Shown here one piece after another: positions 46,550 to 56,238 of a DNA stretch of 64,000 bases. This stretch comes from Epiperipatus broadwayi (Eukaryota; Onychophora; Udeonychophora; Euonychophora; Peripatidae): assembly GCA_028023455.1 (NCBI GenBank), contig JAQFVV010006353.1, positions 434,001 to 498,000 of the forward strand, in the 5' to 3' direction. The translations under genes were made by a program, and so were the position numbers. A model generated the notes under the pieces. The model was not told the origin of the DNA. It saw nothing but the letters and a program-made list of their open reading frames with translations, and did not search any database. Positions within the stretch are counted from its first letter, which is position 1; each line of letters opens with the position of its first letter.

Positions 46550-47010
46550 ATCATCATCAATCATTATCAATCCACTGCAGGATGGATGTGTCTCCAAGTT
46601 CTATCCATCTTCTCCAATCTTTAGCTTCTCTTCTCCACATCACCCCTGCACACTTTCTTATTTCATACATCCATCTCACATGTGGTCTCTTTCTGGATCT
46701 TTTACAATCTCTTGGAATCAGTTTAAGATTTTAATTGTCCATCTATTATCATCTCTTCTAGCAATATGTCCAGCCCAATTCCACATCAGTCTTTTAATTT
46801 TTTCAATGAAGTCAGTAACACCTGATTGTTCTCTTACTCATATATTATGTTTTCGATCTCTTCTTGTTGTTCCTAATATGCATCTCTCCATACTTCTTTG
46901 AGTGGTCTGAAGTTTCTGTATTGCTCTTCTATTAAGTGTCCAAGTCTCAGATCCATAAGTAAGAACTGGTAAAACACATTTATTAAAAACCTTCCTTTTC
47001 AAATACATAT
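46550..47010 (-). mobile_element. RTE-type LINE 3' fragment
   Basis: The same segment as 21870-22310, on the same strand, extended upstream to FNKCVLPVLTYGSETW-type sequence (complement of 46950-47005). The 3' tail is TGATGATAATAA. Frameshifted in the PRDCKR region. Confidence 0.78.
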
Positions 47011-47069
47011 GCATATTTTATATATCTTCATTAATATGATAACATATTCTATACAAGTTTTAAATGCTG

Positions 47070-48660
47070 TATAAATTATATAAGAAAATGTAATTAAGAG
47101 GAAGAAATAAAATATGAAATGTGAGATGCTGATTTATCAACTGTAAACGATCTTTCGACTTCGCAAACTTCATTGTGGAGGACAACCATTCACAGCAATC
47201 TGTTGTATCAAAAATTGAAATTAGATAGTGAGCAGATTTCTTTGAGTGTGGATATTTTGATTCTGGCATGAGTTTCCAAAATTCAATTAGAGAATTAGAT
47301 GTGTGATGCATTTGCAATGCCTGATCCTCTTTCATCTCTAATAACTCCAATTCCCCAACTGTTTTTCTGACAAGAATCATTTCAGAAATTGGAAATCCAT
47401 CTTCAATAACGTCACAAATAAATGGGTTCACAAAATATGTAAATGAAGTTCTAATACTTTTAAAATCTTCAAACCTATATTTGAAATCCCTTGCAATCTT
47501 TCCTATTTTTCTTTATATTAGTCTAATTTTTCTTCTTTGACATTAATTATATTTGCTTTTGCTTGTGGAAAATGATTAAATATTTTTTACTTAAGATCAT
47601 GCACGAAAAAACTGAAATTTAGTGTCAAAATTTATACAGTTTGTGACAAATCACTAATCGTTTTCCCCTTTTCTTGTAAAGCTGAATTAAGTATTTGCAA
47701 ATGTTCCATAATGTCTGAAAAGAATATTAAATCAGAAAGCCAAGTTTCATCTTCTAATTCTGGATATTTTTTCCTTTTTCTTTTAAAAATGTTGTGATAG
47801 GGTTTAGGAGGTCCACAAAATGGCTTGAATCATTGTAAGTTGACAGCCATCTGATAATAGACCATAAGGAATGATCACTGGGCAATTCGTCTGTTTTGTC
47901 ATTTTCTTAAATTAATGGTGTGTTTTGGAATTTGTTCTAATTAAATTCACAATCTGCAAAATAATCTTCCACACATTTTAATATTTTGAATATTTTGCTA
48001 TGAGATGCTCATGGTGAATTATGCAGTGAAGAGGTAGGTACAAAACATGGAATTTTAGAACCATTGTTTAAAAGACAAATAAGACCTGGTTTTCCCTTAT
48101 CATTGCAGGAGCTCCATCAGTTACAACACTTACAAGTTTTTCATGAGTCAATTAAAACCTGTTCATTACCTCATCAACCACATTTTTGACATTGATACTG
48201 CAAGTTGTTTCGGTAACAGTGAGTAAGTCTAACATTTCTTCATTCACATTTATGCCTACAGCTACATAGTAGACAAAAACAGCCAATTATGGAACAGTCT
48301 GCAGACTCATCAAGAGCTAAACTGAATGTTGTACAAACAACTTTCAACATTTTTACTAATTTCACTAATATGATGCTCAGTTGTACAGCATGAATTGGCA
48401 TTTGTGCAATCAACTTATCCAATTTTGTATTATCTGGATCCAAAACATTAACTACTTCTTCCAAATTTCTTTTAATAAATTCTCCTTCTCCATATCGACA
48501 TTTGGTGCGAGCAATATTTCAAGCTACCAAAAAAACTAGCTTCATTGGCTCCGTCATCTTCATGACCAAAAGAAGACAACAGTCCTAGCTGCTTATGAAA
48601 ACCTGATTGCAATGACTTAAGTTTCTCTGTTCACAATTTTGAATTGTGTGAATATAGAGT
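47070..48660 (-). pseudogene. hAT-family transposase relict (ZBED5/GTF2IRD2-like)
   Basis: Minus-strand pieces in order: ANEASF, IARTKCRYGEGEFIKRNLEE, VVNVLDPDNTKLDKLIAQM, FSLALDESADCS (the first catalytic Asp region DES.D), KNEEMLDLLTVTETT, LVSVVTDGAPAM (second Asp region, TDGAPAM), HCIIHHEHLIAKY, and a C-terminal dimerisation block (SLIEFWKLMPESKYPHSKKS, FDTTDCCEWLSSTMKFAKSK). This is the layout of hAT transposases domesticated in vertebrates as ZBED5/GTF2IRD2-type proteins. Numerous stops and frameshifts; intact pieces are 48464-48240 and 47431-47060. Confidence 0.82.
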
Positions 48661-48869
48661 TGAAAAATGGAGGTAACTTATTTCGTAACTTCGTCGTTTA
48701 CATTTGTAACTTTACAAATAAAACATGACTTTCTATTATTGTCAATAAAAGCAAATTTTTCTACCCATTCTTTCTGGAAGCTTCTATTTTTCTTGTTAGT
48801 ATTTTCATTTTTTGATATTTTCCGAAATCATGTTAACAAAGGAATTAAGTAAATTTAGTTCAAAGTCTG

Positions 48870-49660
48870 AAATTCAAACAAAATATACAAATAAATAATT
48901 AATTAAAATGTCTAGATATTAATTCTTGTTTTAAAAGAGTCATAAATAACACAACAAATTGTCAAAGAAATGGGATTTCTTGAAATAAAATAAGAATGAA
49001 AACAATCTAGAGTAATTAAAAGCAATTTTGGACTATCTTTATTTTGGGTTGATATTTTCCTGATGATTCCTTAAATGTCTGTTTTATTATTATTTACCAC
49101 CAAAAATAGAAACAACATAACCAAAATCAAGAAAATGGTTTCCAGTTTTATTTTTTAAGAGTTTATATATATTGTTTTAAAAAAAAAAACAACACGTGAA
49201 ACTTTAAGTGCACTAATTATAAACAAAATAATTTCTTAGCCTGTTCATAAGTCTTTAGAAAACTTGCCACAGCGGAAAAATCACACATCATAACAAATTT
49301 AAATTGTTTAATAAAACAATCTACATACCAGATTTTTTGAAAAAATATGAAATAGAACATTTAGTTTATAGTAAAACTATCACTGAAATATACAATCACA
49401 AAATTGCAAAAATCATAAATATATACATGTGATCACTTCATACAAGCATGTAGTAATTTTTATAAGATTCGGTAGATGTCGTTGTTTGCCAATATACACC
49501 TAAATCTCACTTAGCGATATTTCTCACAATAATGATTATCATCAATTTGTACCCACTACTTCGATTTACAATCGATTATTCACTATAATGATCGGGAAAT
49601 TTTTTTTTTTTTAATTTAGAACATATAAACTTAAAATATATATAATTAATGAATCTATAA
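48870..49660. other. AT-rich DNA, nothing recognised
   Basis: It may be the 5' flank of the hAT relict. No other feature supported. Confidence 0.35.
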
Positions 49661-49670
49661 TACTATATAC

Positions 49671-49866
49671 TGTACATATAAGTGTTGAATATCTTTAGAA
49701 AAATTAAACTTTATTTAAATATAATGTACAGTACTTGGATTATTTAAATAAAGTTTAATTTTTCTAAAGACATTCAGCACTTATATTAGATGATGAACTA
49801 GTCCAATATATAAATATGGTACAGTACAACTAAAATACCATCATCACAAACTTTCGGGAAAACACT
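49671..49866. mobile_element. tRNA-headed family, minimal hairpin plus 3' tail
   Basis: Arms TAAGTGTTGAATATCTTTAG and TAAAGACATTCAGCACTTAT nearly meet (TTTAAATATA...TATTTAAA), with the tRNA part deleted. Beyond the right arm lie TAGTCCAATATATAAATATG and ACCATCATCACAAACTTTCG, the same one-sided tail as in the 55301 copy. Confidence 0.75.
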
Positions 49867-49869
49867 AAA

Positions 49870-51050
49870 CATGAATGTCAAACTTCATATGGGTGTTCCT
49901 TAATTACACCTGGTAATTATGTAAAAATAGCTATTGATTTTGTAACTTCGTTAAAAATGTTGTTGGTTTCAAATCAAAAGAAAAACAACATTTTAAAACT
50001 CGAATGTTGAATTACAAAAAAATTTTAAAAAAAAAACAGATTGCATTTAAAATAAGTGTTAATGAATAATTTTTTTAATATGTACTTTATTCCTAAGTTA
50101 GTGTAATTTTTTAACTTTAGGAACCAACCAATTTTTTTTCCCATAGACCCCCATTATAAATACGTATTCTGTATACGATATTCTTGCTTGATGATGAGTT
50201 TTGGAGAACCAATTGCCATCACTAGGGGGGGGGTAAAGGTGTAGTTGAAAATAGTGTGTACATACATACATGATGTATTGCAATAAAATAACTAATAAAT
50301 ATGTTTGATAAAAATTTCTAATATTACAAATTTTTGTGCACTTAAAACAATTTTTTTGAAATAATAAAAATAAAATCGGATTCCAATGAGAGCCAAACTT
50401 AACTCCACTAAGAGCCGCATTTACTCACTGTTGATATATGTTACGCTGCAATGTAGCCCAGTCATTCAACACAAAAAATTAATGAACTAGTGTTTTAGTT
50501 CAAACATGAAATGTCAATGTGTTTTATACTTTAATCCACAATGAGGCAATGAGATAATGTTAAAATCGGGTAAAACTAATATTTTAAATACAGTATACTT
50601 GATTCAGATTATGCATGGCAATAAAGTCGTGAGTTATAAAAAAAACATTTTCAAATGGTTTGCAAGATTTGATAGTGACGGCAAGAGTACTGTAACAACA
50701 ATTCAAATTCTGCACAGGGGATCCTAAAATATATTATTATTTTTCAATTCATTTATTTGTAAATAACAGCCTAGTAACCACAAGTATTTACAGTAGTAAT
50801 CTATATGTTTATCTATTGGTTGATTAAGTCGCTATGCGTGTAAAATAAATATTGAGAGTTAAAAATTGGGATCTTGATGGGGAAATTCTTAATGGTTAAC
50901 CCTGAGAAAAATCTTAGTTGTTATATATATCCTGATTATATTTTGCCATGAAGTGATTTAAATAAGATGTCTTTTATTGTACTTACTACTGTTTTTATTT
51001 CAGTATGTGTCATCACAAATATATCTATAATATTTATCCTGATTTTTTTT
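49870..51050. other. AT-rich DNA, nothing recognised
   Basis: (G)9 near 50226. No exon recognised. Confidence 0.4.
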
Positions 51051-51054
51051 CAGG

Positions 51055-51505
51055 TTGTTTATGACCGAATGATTGCAGTTATTCCATACGAATAATAGGA
51101 TGGTGTTATCAGAGTATTAAAAAGTAGCTTGCAAGTTTTTAATTTGAGTTTAATATTTAATCTCAAGTTTAAATCCACAATTTTATCACATTTATTTATT
51201 GATATCTGAACGTGATTATTGAAAGAGAAATTATTGGTAAAGGTAATGCCCAAATCTGTCTGCATATTATTCTTAGGTATTCTGCTACCATAAATATAAT
51301 AATAAGCACCATTCGTCATGGTTTTCGTGGAATACGATAATGTATTTCATTTATTTCTTTTCATTTTCATATTATTGGCATCATACCATTTAGTAAAGTT
51401 ATTATCATAACTTTGCAATATTTTAGATCATTTGTATTTCCGATTCCTAAAAATATTTTGATGTCATCAGCATAACAAAATATTTTTCTCTTTTATCATA
51501 GATGT
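51055..51505 (-). mobile_element. Jockey-like LINE RT fragment
   Basis: The minus strand reads FCYADDIKIFLGIGNTNDLK (motif C with YADD), then across a frameshift YYYIYGSRIPKNNMQTDLG, ITFTNNFSFNNHVQISINKC, LLFNTLITPSYYSYGITAII (motif E and connection). A 5'-truncated, broken ORF2 cut on the right by the ribozyme palindrome at 51527. Confidence 0.75.
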
Positions 51506-51632
51506 CAAATCAGATGTATAATTATTGATAAACAGAGCAAAACTCTCCATACAGTATTGCCACCTGTGCTAAACAGAGTAATCAATGGATGCCAGAAGGC
51601 TTGTGCATAAAATCCCTATCTAATGCCTACTC

Positions 51633-51691
51633 ATCCAATATCCCCAGACTAGTTTCTGGCTTGTGGCCTTCATCAGTGAGGAGCTTTGGAT
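51633..51691 (-). ncRNA. Type I hammerhead ribozyme (complete)
   Basis: On the minus strand ATCCAA-AGC-TCCTCA, CTGATGA, A-GGC-CACAA-GCC-A, GAAAC-TA-GTC, TGGGGA-TA-TTGGAT. No deviation from the family consensus. Confidence 0.88.
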
Positions 51692-51960
51692 CTGAGAGCA
51701 CTGCATCTAGATCTTAGGATCTAATGCAACCCTCTAGCAACCACCTTTTATCTCTACTTAACTACAAAACTATGAGAATGAAATTGAAAACACAAAAAAT
51801 ATTTTCAATCTAAGCTCAATAGCTTATATAGTCATATGGGTCTGAACTCAGTTCAGCACCCATACATTTTGGTTTCTCATAGTTTTATAGTTAAGTAGAG
51901 ATAAAAGGTGGTTGCTAGAGGGTTGCATTAGATCCTAAGATCTAGATGCAGTGCTCTCAG

Positions 51961-52019
51961 ATCCAAAGCTCCTCACTGATGAAGGCCACAAGCCAGAAAC
52001 TAGTCTGGGGATATTGGAT
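51961..52019 (+). ncRNA. Type I hammerhead ribozyme (complete)
   Basis: CTGATGA at 51976-51982, stem II GGC/GCC, GAA at 51996-51998, stem III AC-TA-GT, C17 at 52005. Stem I as in the consensus. It is the inverted partner of the ribozyme at 51633-51691, so transcripts of either strand contain one sense ribozyme and one complement. Confidence 0.88.
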
Positions 52020-52214
52020 GAGTAGGCATTAGATAGGGATTTTATGCACAAGCCTCCTGGCATCCATTGATTACTCTGTTTAGCACAGGTGGCAATACTG
52101 TGTGGAGAGTTTTGCTCTGTTTATCAACAATTAATGTGCTAGTATAGGAAATGTGATCATGTGATGCTTAATGTATAATTATTATTAATATATTATTATT
52201 ATAACAACAAGGAA

Positions 52215-52265
52215 CAACAACAACAACAATAATAATAATGATGATGATGATGATGATGATGATGT
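52215..52265. repeat. (CAA)(TAA)(TGA)n microsatellite
   Basis: CAACAACAACAATAATAATAATGATGATGATGATG-type run just right of the ribozyme palindrome. Confidence 0.85.
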
Positions 52266-52572
52266 ACATATCCACAGCATTAAGCCAATTACAGATTGCA
52301 CAGTGAGCTAATTAATATATACAAGTACAGATTAACATTAAAAAAGCATAAAATAATAAAAACAGTGGAAAAAGAATAAATGAAAAAATAAGTAGAAATG
52401 TAATACACCAAATAAGACTAAAGATAACTTTTTTAAAAAATAGCTCTAATGAATTGTTTAAAATCGAAATAAAAAATGTCTATTAGCAAAATCTTTATTA
52501 TAAGTTCTGGGTAAATGAAGTAAATTTTAATATATCAGACTTGCAAATTTTAAGTTCAAAAATATTGTGAAT

Positions 52573-52662
52573 TGTCGAGCGTTAATGGCCGAGTGGTCAG
52601 CACAGCTGCCTTACAAGCAGTTGTCCCGGGTTCGCTTCCTGACTGATGCTTTGACACATGAA
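52573..52662 (+). mobile_element. 90-bp tRNA-derived SINE with perfect 15-bp target duplication
   Basis: Flanked by AAAAATATTGTGAAT at 52558-52572 and 52663-52677. A-box-like AATGGCCGAGTGGTCAGCA and B-box-like GGGTTCGCTTCC are spaced as in a tRNA of the Leu/Ser-like A-box type. The anticodon arm is short (CTGCCTTACAAGCAG). It ends GACACATGAA without a long body. It is unusually short for a SINE and recent, given the perfect duplication. A relict is at 30066-30110. Confidence 0.75.
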
Positions 52663-52679
52663 AAAAATATTGTGAATAG

Positions 52680-53110
52680 GATTATTATAATGCTCTTTTT
52701 GATACTTAACTTAGAAAATTAGATACAGAACTATTCTGGGAAATAATTTTATGCAAGAATTTAAGATCTCTTGTTTTTCATCTCAGTATATAAATAGGAT
52801 ATACTGATTATTATTTAATTTAAAAAAAATTGTCAAAAACAAATTGAATTTTGATGATATCTGTTTCGGAATGAGGATTCCATATAATTGGTCCTTATTC
52901 AAGTTGGGGAGTACCAAAGATATAAAAAGTTTGATTTCTGAACATTATGCTTTTCCATGTCTATAAATAGCTCCTGTAACTTTGAGAACTTTATTCACCA
53001 TAAAATTAGTGCGATAATGGAACAAGCCATCATTGGAAAATATGATTCCTAGATCTCTTTGATGATCATTTGTTATGATTTTAGAGCTATAGATGTAATA
53101 ATAATAATGA
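52680..53110 (-). mobile_element. Jockey-like LINE RT C-terminal fragment
   Basis: Minus-strand pieces SSKIITNDHQRDLGIIFSND, FMVNKVLKVTGAI, LVLPNLNKDQLYG, ILIPKQISSKFN correspond to motif E and the following connection segment (Y.SLV.P.LEYG..IW.P). It has an ATT-rich repeat at the upstream side and the SINE inserted just downstream. Confidence 0.62.
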
Positions 53111-53179
53111 TGATGATGATGATAATGAAGGTTATGATAAAGCATTATTCAAATAGCCCACTGCAGTTCAAAGACACTT

Positions 53180-53425
53180 CAATGGTTCCTCAATGAAAAA
53201 AAGGATGTACTCTCAAAGGCTACCAATTGCCAGATGATGAGTTTGAGATTTTTTTATAGTGGTTTATGCTCCAACTATAAATAATTCGTGAATGCTTATC
53301 TGGATTGGCTATGGGCCAAAATTCCTAAACCTGCTGAAAAGTTCGCTTGGCCCAGATTCAAAGCCAAGTCACGGCAACAGCCAACAGATTCACAGCCTCT
53401 TCTTTAACACAATTCGTTTCATATA
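53180..53425 (+). mobile_element. Possible LINE endonuclease scrap
   Basis: KKRMYSQRLPIAR...EIF..VYAPTIN resembles the R.M..RLP.......SVYAPT segment of RTE-type endonucleases, followed by a poorly matching WPRFKA stretch. Frames are broken and the assignment is weak. Confidence 0.33.
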
Positions 53426-53429
53426 TTAA

Positions 53430-54595
53430 AGCGATATCAGAATATGGTGGCCTTTAAATCATTAAGAGGCAAAATCAGTGAAGTACCTAGCATTGATCAA
53501 ACGTTATTGCTCAAACGTGGTATCATTTTGTCTAGAATCATTAGCCTGACAAATAACGTATTTCAACGTGCACCATTGTATTTATAAATATATATAGAAA
53601 GTTACTTCACATATTTAAACAGATCTTTAAGTACGTTATCAGTACCCATTCTGCTATATGCACGGTCTTATTATCCACAATAATAATAATATGAACGTCA
53701 TCACGGTTTTTATTTCTAAAAGATAAACGTTTAAAAATTACAGAGGCAGATATTAAACTGATTAGTAGAAATTAATTTTAGAAAAAGACTATTTAATAAA
53801 AAGTTTTTATTTCTTACTATCAGACACATGCTGAACTGCTTATATGAGTTCCTGCTGTCTGTTAATTGAATTGGTTTGAAGCTATAGTGGGCAGACTGAA
53901 GGTTTTGGCCAGTTTCCAGAAGATAGCCCTCGATTATTGACACCAGTCTGTCAACGACTGAGTGATAAAGCAAAAGATTACTTTGTTTTGATATGTCAAA
54001 AAATTTCAATTGCAAAAACCTTTCAAAATAAAGGAAAAAGAAGAAAATTAACCGAATATTCTTTAACAAAAACTTTTAAAGAAAAAGAAACACTGTCCGA
54101 GATATATATAACTTAGACAAATGTTTTAAGAAGTATTATAACCATATAGGCGCACAGACAAGCAAAGAGTATTCTAATTTAAGCTAAAATCAACATATAT
54201 AGCATGTATCGAGAACAACCCAGGCAGCGAATGTTTTATTTTATATAATAATAATATATATATACAATTATATATACTCAGTAGTCTAAACAAATATAAA
54301 ATAATATACGCATAAGATTTTGAACAATCCACCCCAGCAAATAATTTATTTAATGTCATAATAATAAATAACATAGAATTGTATGCATGTTTATTATAAT
54401 GTTAAATGAACTATTTCCTGATTAGATTTGTTTTCATTTCAAACACTATGTATACACAATAATTTATAATGACTTTAGCTCAATTTATTATATTCTCTGT
54501 TTGACTATATGTATACAGTATATGTAGTTGAGGGTATAGATAGATAGCACATCTTAAAACATTTATCCAAGTTAAATATAACTAGGACGGTATTC
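53430..54595. other. AT-rich DNA, nothing firmly recognised
   Basis: A minus-strand open frame (54069-53731) includes HSVVDRLVSIIEGYLLETGQ. I could not assign it. 54280-54320 recurs at 57925-57962. Confidence 0.35.
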
Positions 54596-54600
54596 CTTTT

Positions 54601-54875
54601 TCAGATCACTCAACGGAGTATGGAGAGAGATATGTTAAAAGTAATAAGAAAGGATCGCTAGGTTCTTCATTGGTACAAATAGAACTGGCCTGGCCATATT
54701 GCTAGAAGAGATGATAATAGTTGGGGAGTTGAAGTCTTAAGCTAGATTCCAAGAGATTTTAAAAGACCTAGAAAGAGACCACATGTGAGATGGATAGATG
54801 AAATATGGAAGAGTGCTAGTGCGATGTGGAAAAGAAAGGCTAAATATCAGAAAAAATAGATTAAATTTGGAGAGA
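54601..54875 (+). mobile_element. RTE-type LINE 3' fragment
   Basis: Plus-strand pieces ITQRSMERDMLKVIRKDR, WPGHIARRDDNSWGVEVL, IPRDFKRPRKRPHVRWIDEI, WKSASAMWKRKAKYQ, then a 3' end losing similarity near an (AT)n tract. Stops present. Confidence 0.75.
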
Positions 54876-54899
54876 TCTTCAAAGATTTCCTTATGTTTA

Positions 54900-55285
54900 T
54901 ATATATATATAAAGCATATTAAAACAGTCTAAAAAAGGTTCATGTATTTGAGATTTCATCGAAGGTGGAAAGTAATTATTGAGAAGCAATAATAGACTAA
55001 GATTATCATTTGATTCAAATATTCACAGACCAAATCTTCACCTCTAGATTGGTAAGTTAGGTTTTAGAGACTGATCTGTATGTACACCAAATTTTCAATG
55101 ATTGTCAGGAGGGCACAGACTGATCAATTCTTGCCAGCTTTTATTAATTTATCTATACAGAACCAACCCCATTGAAAACTAGAACTAATTAACTTTGTTT
55201 TGATTCATTACTATTTTCTTAATTCTATTCTGCCATCAGCTATTCATGTAATTAACTGGGCATTTCAATCTGGTATCTTTCACAA
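54900..55285. other. AT-rich DNA, nothing recognised
   Basis: No supported feature. Confidence 0.4.
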
Positions 55286-55300
55286 ATTACTCTCTTATCT

Positions 55301-55947
55301 GTATTTTTATATTGGACTATTTCCATCATTTAATATGTGTGTTGAATGTCTTTAGAAAAGTTTAATTTTTAGTTAAATATTCCAAATGCATTCAACTGTT
55401 AGTAATATCACAGCAAACAAAAGTATATGCACCAACTGTTAGTAATATCACAGCAAACAGGTTAGTATATGCATAACGTTTCGAGGGGTATTTCCCCCCC
55501 CCTTCTTCAGGTGTTGCTGGCCTGACCAGTGACAGTACTGGCATGGGATTCGAACCTGGGTCCTTAGATTCTTGATAATTGAATTTTAAGGTAACGCTCT
55601 AACCAATGTTGTGCATATACTAACCTGTTTGCTGTGATATTACTAACAGTTAGTGCATATACTAACCTGTTTGCTGTGATATTACTAACAGTTAGTGCAT
55701 ATGCTAACCTGTTTGCTGTGATATTACTAACAGTTGGTGCATATACTAACTTGTTTGCTATGATATTACTAACAGTTGGTGCATATACTAACATGTTTGC
55801 TGTGATATTACTAACAGTTGAATGCATTTGGAATATTTAACTAAAAATTAAACTTTTCTAAAGACATTCAACACACATATTAGATGATGGAAATAGTCCA
55901 ATATAAAAATACAGTTAGAACACCATCATCACAAATCTTCAGAAAAA
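55301..55947. mobile_element. tRNA-headed palindromic element with 13-bp target duplication
   Basis: Flanked by TACTCTCTTATCT at 55288-55300 and 55948-55960. The left arm GTATTTTTATATTGGACTAT...CATTCAACTGTTAGTAATAT is the inverse of the right arm ATATTACTAACAGTTGAATG...ATAGTCCAATATAAAAATAC. The interior holds, on the minus strand, a tRNA-like head (TTGGTTAGAGCG; GGTTCGAATCC at 55547-55558) and CACTGGTCAGGCCAGCAACA. The right arm is expanded by a 42-bp minisatellite. A one-sided 3' tail (AACACCATCATCACAAATCT then TCAGAAAAA) follows the right arm. Confidence 0.88.
55612..55822 (+). repeat. 42-bp minisatellite, five units, inside a palindromic element
   Basis: The unit is GTGCATATACTAACCTGTTT then GCTGTGATATTACTAACAGT plus 2 nt. 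Because 42 is a multiple of 3, it generates repetitive open frames on both strands with 14-residue periods. These are not genes. The left arm has only about two units. Confidence 0.95.
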
Positions 55948-55964
55948 TACTCTCTTATCTATCT

Positions 55965-56236
55965 ATTGATGGATGGCATACTGGAGTCAATATACGTCTT
56001 GTTAAATCATATCTATTTCTTTTATTTTGCCATATTATTTCATATAAATACAATTTGTATCCTTTAAATATTTTATTGTAAAACTTTTTATAGAATCTGA
56101 TAATTTAACTATCATGCAGTCTTTTTCAGATGTATAATACTAAAATAACATAAACAAATAAAATAGCTCAGAAAAAGACTGCAGGACAGTTTAATCATTG
56201 TATAAAAGGTTTTGCAATAAAGTGTTTAAAGTAAAG
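55965..56236. other. AT-rich DNA with a local inverted repeat
   Basis: AACTATCATGCAGTCTTTTTCAGA and CAGAAAAAGACTGCAGGACA around 56107-56190 pair as an imperfect hairpin. No gene. Confidence 0.4.
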
Positions 56237-56238
56237 TA

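Larger units (their letters stand above)
46438..50434 (-). mobile_element. Possible extent of a decayed hAT transposon
   Basis: The direct repeat TATATGTTA lies at 46429-46437 and 50435-50443. Just inside the left copy is GAGGTGGGCATGC and just inside the right end is AGAGCCGCATTTACTC, resembling the GGTGGGCA and GAGCCGCA strings common at hAT ends. The transposase relict lies between. The two ends are not clear inverted repeats, so these boundaries are tentative. An RTE fragment (46550) and a tRNA-headed hairpin (49671) have inserted inside. Confidence 0.35.
51527..52170. mobile_element. Hammerhead palindrome, best preserved, 13-bp target duplication
   Basis: Flanked by the perfect repeat ATGTATAATTATT at 51514-51526 and 52171-52183. 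It begins GATAAACAGAGCAAAACTCT, has a minus-strand arm (to about 51875), a fused centre (TACATTTTGGTT then TCTCATAGTTTTATAG) and a plus-strand arm, then the one-sided tail ATGTGATCATGTGATGCTTA. Both ribozymes are intact. It inserted inside a LINE fragment. Confidence 0.92.

Noticed and set aside
55490-55520. Hammerhead-like CTGAAGA ... CGAAAC in the tRNA-headed family
   Set aside because: The core strings are present, but I could not form stem III with a GUH cleavage site, nor a stem I, and other copies do not keep the strings. Not called a ribozyme.
55564-55840. Repetitive open frames with a 14-residue period on both strands
   Set aside because: They follow from a 42-bp minisatellite inside a transposon and have no coding support.
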